Positions 6,883-8,682 of a stretch of 8,682 bases of DNA are shown here, one piece after another. Source of the DNA: Salinisphaeraceae bacterium UBA4764 (GTDB lineage: Bacteria > Pseudomonadota > Gammaproteobacteria > Nevskiales > Salinisphaeraceae); NCBI GenBank assembly GCA_002403445.1, contig DHHU01000049.1:1-8682 (forward strand). The letters run 5' to 3'. The number at the start of each line of letters is the position of its first letter. The first letter of the stretch is position 1. Under the pieces are notes generated by a model. It saw only the letters and a list, made by a program, of their open reading frames with translations. It was not told the DNA's origin and did not search any database. The position numbers were made by a program, and so were the translations under genes.

Positions 6883-6931
6883 CGATATCCTCGACTGACG
6901 TGATATCGAATGTCAATATCGAGGTTCGATA
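6883..6931. promoter_or_regulatory. Cluster of TATCG/CGATA inverted half-sites, candidate PadR operator
   Basis: CGATATC (6883-6889) and GATATCG (6902-6908) are perfect 7-bp inverted arms 12 nt apart. Eight bases later TATCGA (6917-6922) and TCGATA (6926-6931) form a second perfect inverted repeat around 3 nt. Another CGATATC is at 6797-6803. All lie in the divergent region between the barrel gene and the padR-like gene, where a local regulator would bind. PadR proteins bind paired inverted half-sites, but the described ATGT/ACAT type differs from this one, so assignment to this PadR is inference. Confidence 0.5.
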
Positions 6932-7035
6932 ACAAGGACCATCGGTTCTATGCGATAAGGTCAGTGCGCGGATGTCGAACGGCGTGACGTCAAGGCACTA
7001 GTCTGTGAGTCGTCATACGAATCGGATCAAGCATT

Positions 7036-7380
7036 GTGCTACGACAGTTTTTCTTGGGATTCATCAAGATTCATATCCTGCATCACGCCGCGGCCCAGCC
7101 GGTGTATGGCCAGGCCTTGATACACGAACTGCAGCACCACGGCTACGAACTCAGTCCCGGCACGCTCTATCCGATCCTGCACGAGCTGGAACGGGCCGGT
7201 TATCTGACTCGGGAAGATTGCGTGGTCTCAGGGCGGTGGCGCAAGTATTACACCGCAACCGATACCGGCCGTGCGGCTCTGGCCGAAGCTCGGGACAAAA
7301 TCCGTGAGCTCGTGGATGAGGTGATCGACGGACAGGGTCCCGACGCTATCGAATCCCGGGCCGATGACGAATCGGGATAG
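7036..7380 (+). CDS. PadR-family transcriptional regulator
   Basis: Small cytoplasmic DNA-binding protein of 114 aa. The PadR winged helix spans roughly residues 5-79: FFLGFIKIHILHHAAAQPVYG (helix 1 region), the recognition helix within LSPGTLYPILHELERAGYL (39-57), and a wing RWRKYYTATDTGR (67-79). A short C-terminal helix (80-98) would form the dimer, as in the small PadR subgroup. The start is GTG; only a weak CGGA lies about 9 nt upstream, but the N-terminus beginning MLRQFFLGFIKIHIL is typical of the family. It is divergent from the barrel-permease pair and probably represses it and itself. Known PadR ligands include phenolic acids and drugs; the ligand here is unknown. The remnant of a transposition ATPase begins directly after its stop. 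Confidence 0.92.
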   Translation: MLRQFFLGFIKIHILHHAAAQPVYGQALIHELQHHGYELSPGTLYPILHELERAGYLTREDCVVSGRWRKYYTATDTGRAALAEARDKIRELVDEVIDGQGPDAIESRADDESG

Positions 7381-8205
7381 GCCCAGTCGGATATCTGGCG
7401 GACGGCGTCTCGGGCCGTGTGGCATCCGCCCGCTTTGCCGAGTTCGCCGATGCCTACGCCACATACCGCTATACCGGTGTCTGCCACGGTCAACCAAGAA
7501 CCGGGAAAACCCGATCAGCACGCGAATATGCCGCCTGTCCGCATATGATGACTTAAGGTATCGCCGATCCACTTGAGAAGCCGCTTGCAACCCAGCTCGC
7601 CGGTTGCCGAACCTTTTTCTACTCCTGCCGGTCGCCAATACGCCCGAAATGATCGACACCGGTATGGACTTCAAGATCCTGAAGCTCGGCCATGCCCGGC
7701 TCAAACTCGACGGAATAATCGATTGGAATGAACCAATCCGGATCGACTCAAAAATCTGTCCGCTGGTGACTGTCGCCGAAGCGGACCGGATGACCCTCAA
7801 ATCCCTTGAGCATCTGCTCGACCTCTATAATTGATTCGGATTCGGGCTCGTCCCTCTCAGCATGCCGGGCCTCGAAAAGCATCTTGCTTGGTATGCCCAG
7901 TTCTATTCGCGAATCGGTTTTGACTACGAGTTCAAGCCCATGACCGAAACCGAGATGCGATTCGTTTTGGTGAAACGGGCAGAAACATTTGAGCTTCCCT
8001 GATGAAGGGCGCTTAGATCCCGGAGCGCCTCGACGCAGTTGAAGCATTGACCACGGTCATACGCATCACTCGGGGCAACGTTCGACTGATGGGTCGGCTT
8101 TGGGTTCAAATGTGGCGAATCATGACACTTAACCGAATTGAGCCCGTCTCGCCGAGAGTGTCCTTAGTCCCTTGGCATTGCCTCGTTATCAAGTCGGGCG
8201 ACTGA
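7381..8205 (+). pseudogene. Broken AAA+ ATPase of transposition-helper (TniB/MuB-like) type
   Basis: A decayed ATPase readable across three frames. Part one (about 7387-7556) gives RFAEFADAYATYRYTGVCHG and the Walker A GQPRTGKT (7488-7511) followed by RSAREYA, ending at TAA (7554-7556); CRTFFY (7605-7622) follows in the same frame. After a frameshift near 7622-7631, part two reads VANTPE, then VTVAEADRMTLKSLEHLLDLY, where Walker B has Ala (7775-7777) at an expected Asp, an internal TGA (7832-7834), then FGLVPLSMPGLEKHLAWYAQ and FYSRIGFDYEF to TGA at 8000-8002. After a third shift, part three (8023-8205) reads EALTTVIRITRGNVRLMGRLWVQ and ends with LVI. The order and motifs match intact AAA+ helpers of DDE transposons of about 275-300 aa. 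Frameshifts, stops and the Walker B change show it is dead. No transposase partner is visible. Confidence 0.75.
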
Positions 8206-8682
8206 CAAATGGCTCGCACAAACCCTGGCAACTATCTCGAAAAATTACAGGCGACGGTTTCATGCGAGTTTCGGCAGGGTGTTCGTTATTCTTAACCCGC
8301 CCTCAATAAGAAAGTCTTATTCTGACGTTAATGAGGAGTTGTGTTGTATTTAGGGAATGCGCATCGACTATGGATTGGTTCCAACGCGGAATACAGAGCC
8401 TTGATGTAGCGATAACCCCAGCATTGTCCAACGACGCATAAGCCTGTGGGGAGTGCCGGATGCCCTTATGAGATAGGCATGAAGGCGGCCTGGAACCACG
8501 GATCCTTCGGCGGATTTCCGTGAAACGCTATATGAGGCTTCCGACCTGTTCCAGTAGCGGTCCGTCTCATCAACGCAGTGGCTGTAACTGGTCGCTTACA
8601 TCCTGCGACGATTTCTTGGGCCACCAGCCCCAAAGGCTCTGGGTGATAAGGTTCGAGTCCAGTGGATAAGAGTCGCACACGA
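8206..8682. other. Right-edge stretch without an identifiable gene
   Basis: No gene is supported. A 28-codon frame starts at 8210 (MARTNPGNYLEK) without a recognisable product. A minus-strand frame from about 8678 to 8466 stays open to the window edge (GTG start if complete) and shows no recognised family. An inverted repeat, AATAAGA-aag-TCTTATT, lies at 8305-8321. A T-arm-like string, GGTTCGAGTCC, is at 8650-8660 but no tRNA folds around it. Confidence 0.35.

Noticed and set aside
5939..6916. Longer start of the barrel protein at 6916 (325 aa)
   Set aside because: It would place 47 residues before the signal peptide and run over the inverted-repeat cluster; the ATG at 6775 has a better ribosome-binding site.
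7748..8047. Minus-strand frame of 99 codons opposite the ATPase remnant
   Set aside because: It is the shadow of the plus-strand ATPase fossil, whose motifs explain the sequence better.
8640..8682. Possible tRNA T-arm (GGTTCGAGTCC)
   Set aside because: The bases flanking the loop give only two pairs of the five-pair T-stem, and no acceptor or anticodon arm can be drawn.

Overview
The window looks like accessory DNA from a proteobacterium. A gammaproteobacterium is my best guess, because the ArsB, ArsR and glutaredoxin-type ArsC resemble the E. coli versions. Coding sequence is moderately GC-rich and there is a conspicuous AT-rich island near 3945-4000. I cannot name the species or say whether this is chromosome or plasmid.

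Left part (111-3402, all on the minus strand, read right to left): a compact arsenic-resistance operon, arsR - thioredoxin-type arsC - glutaredoxin-type arsC - arsH - arsB. The genes overlap or are closely spaced (4-nt overlap, 72-bp gap, 1-nt overlap, 27-bp gap), so one transcript is likely. ArsR would sense As(III), the two ArsC proteins would reduce arsenate by different thiol systems, ArsB would expel arsenite, and ArsH would oxidise trivalent organoarsenicals. The glutaredoxin-type ArsC lacks about 36 internal residues, including the region of catalytic Arg60 of E. coli ArsC, so the thioredoxin-type enzyme may do most of the work.

Middle (3403-4570): mostly non-coding. It holds two back-to-back AT-rich inverted repeats (3945-3970 and 3977-4000) with no intact gene beside them, and the broken C-terminal half of a serine recombinase (about 4254-4562, minus strand).

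Right-centre (4598-7380): a second module. A PadR-family regulator on the plus strand is divergent from a two-gene minus-strand unit encoding a secreted, probably outer-membrane beta-barrel protein and an APC-superfamily amino-acid/polyamine-type permease. The intergenic region carries several TATCG/CGATA half-sites in inverted arrangement, a plausible operator cluster. This regulator - barrel - permease set is the best candidate for a poorly described transport system here; its substrate cannot be read from the sequence.

Right end (7381-8682): immediately after the PadR stop is a heavily mutated AAA+ ATPase of the TniB/MuB-like transposition-helper type, with Walker A still readable but with frameshifts, stops and a damaged Walker B. 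The last roughly 480 bases contain no gene I can identify. The PadR-barrel-permease module thus sits between two dead mobility genes, which suggests the region was built by successive insertions and deletions.
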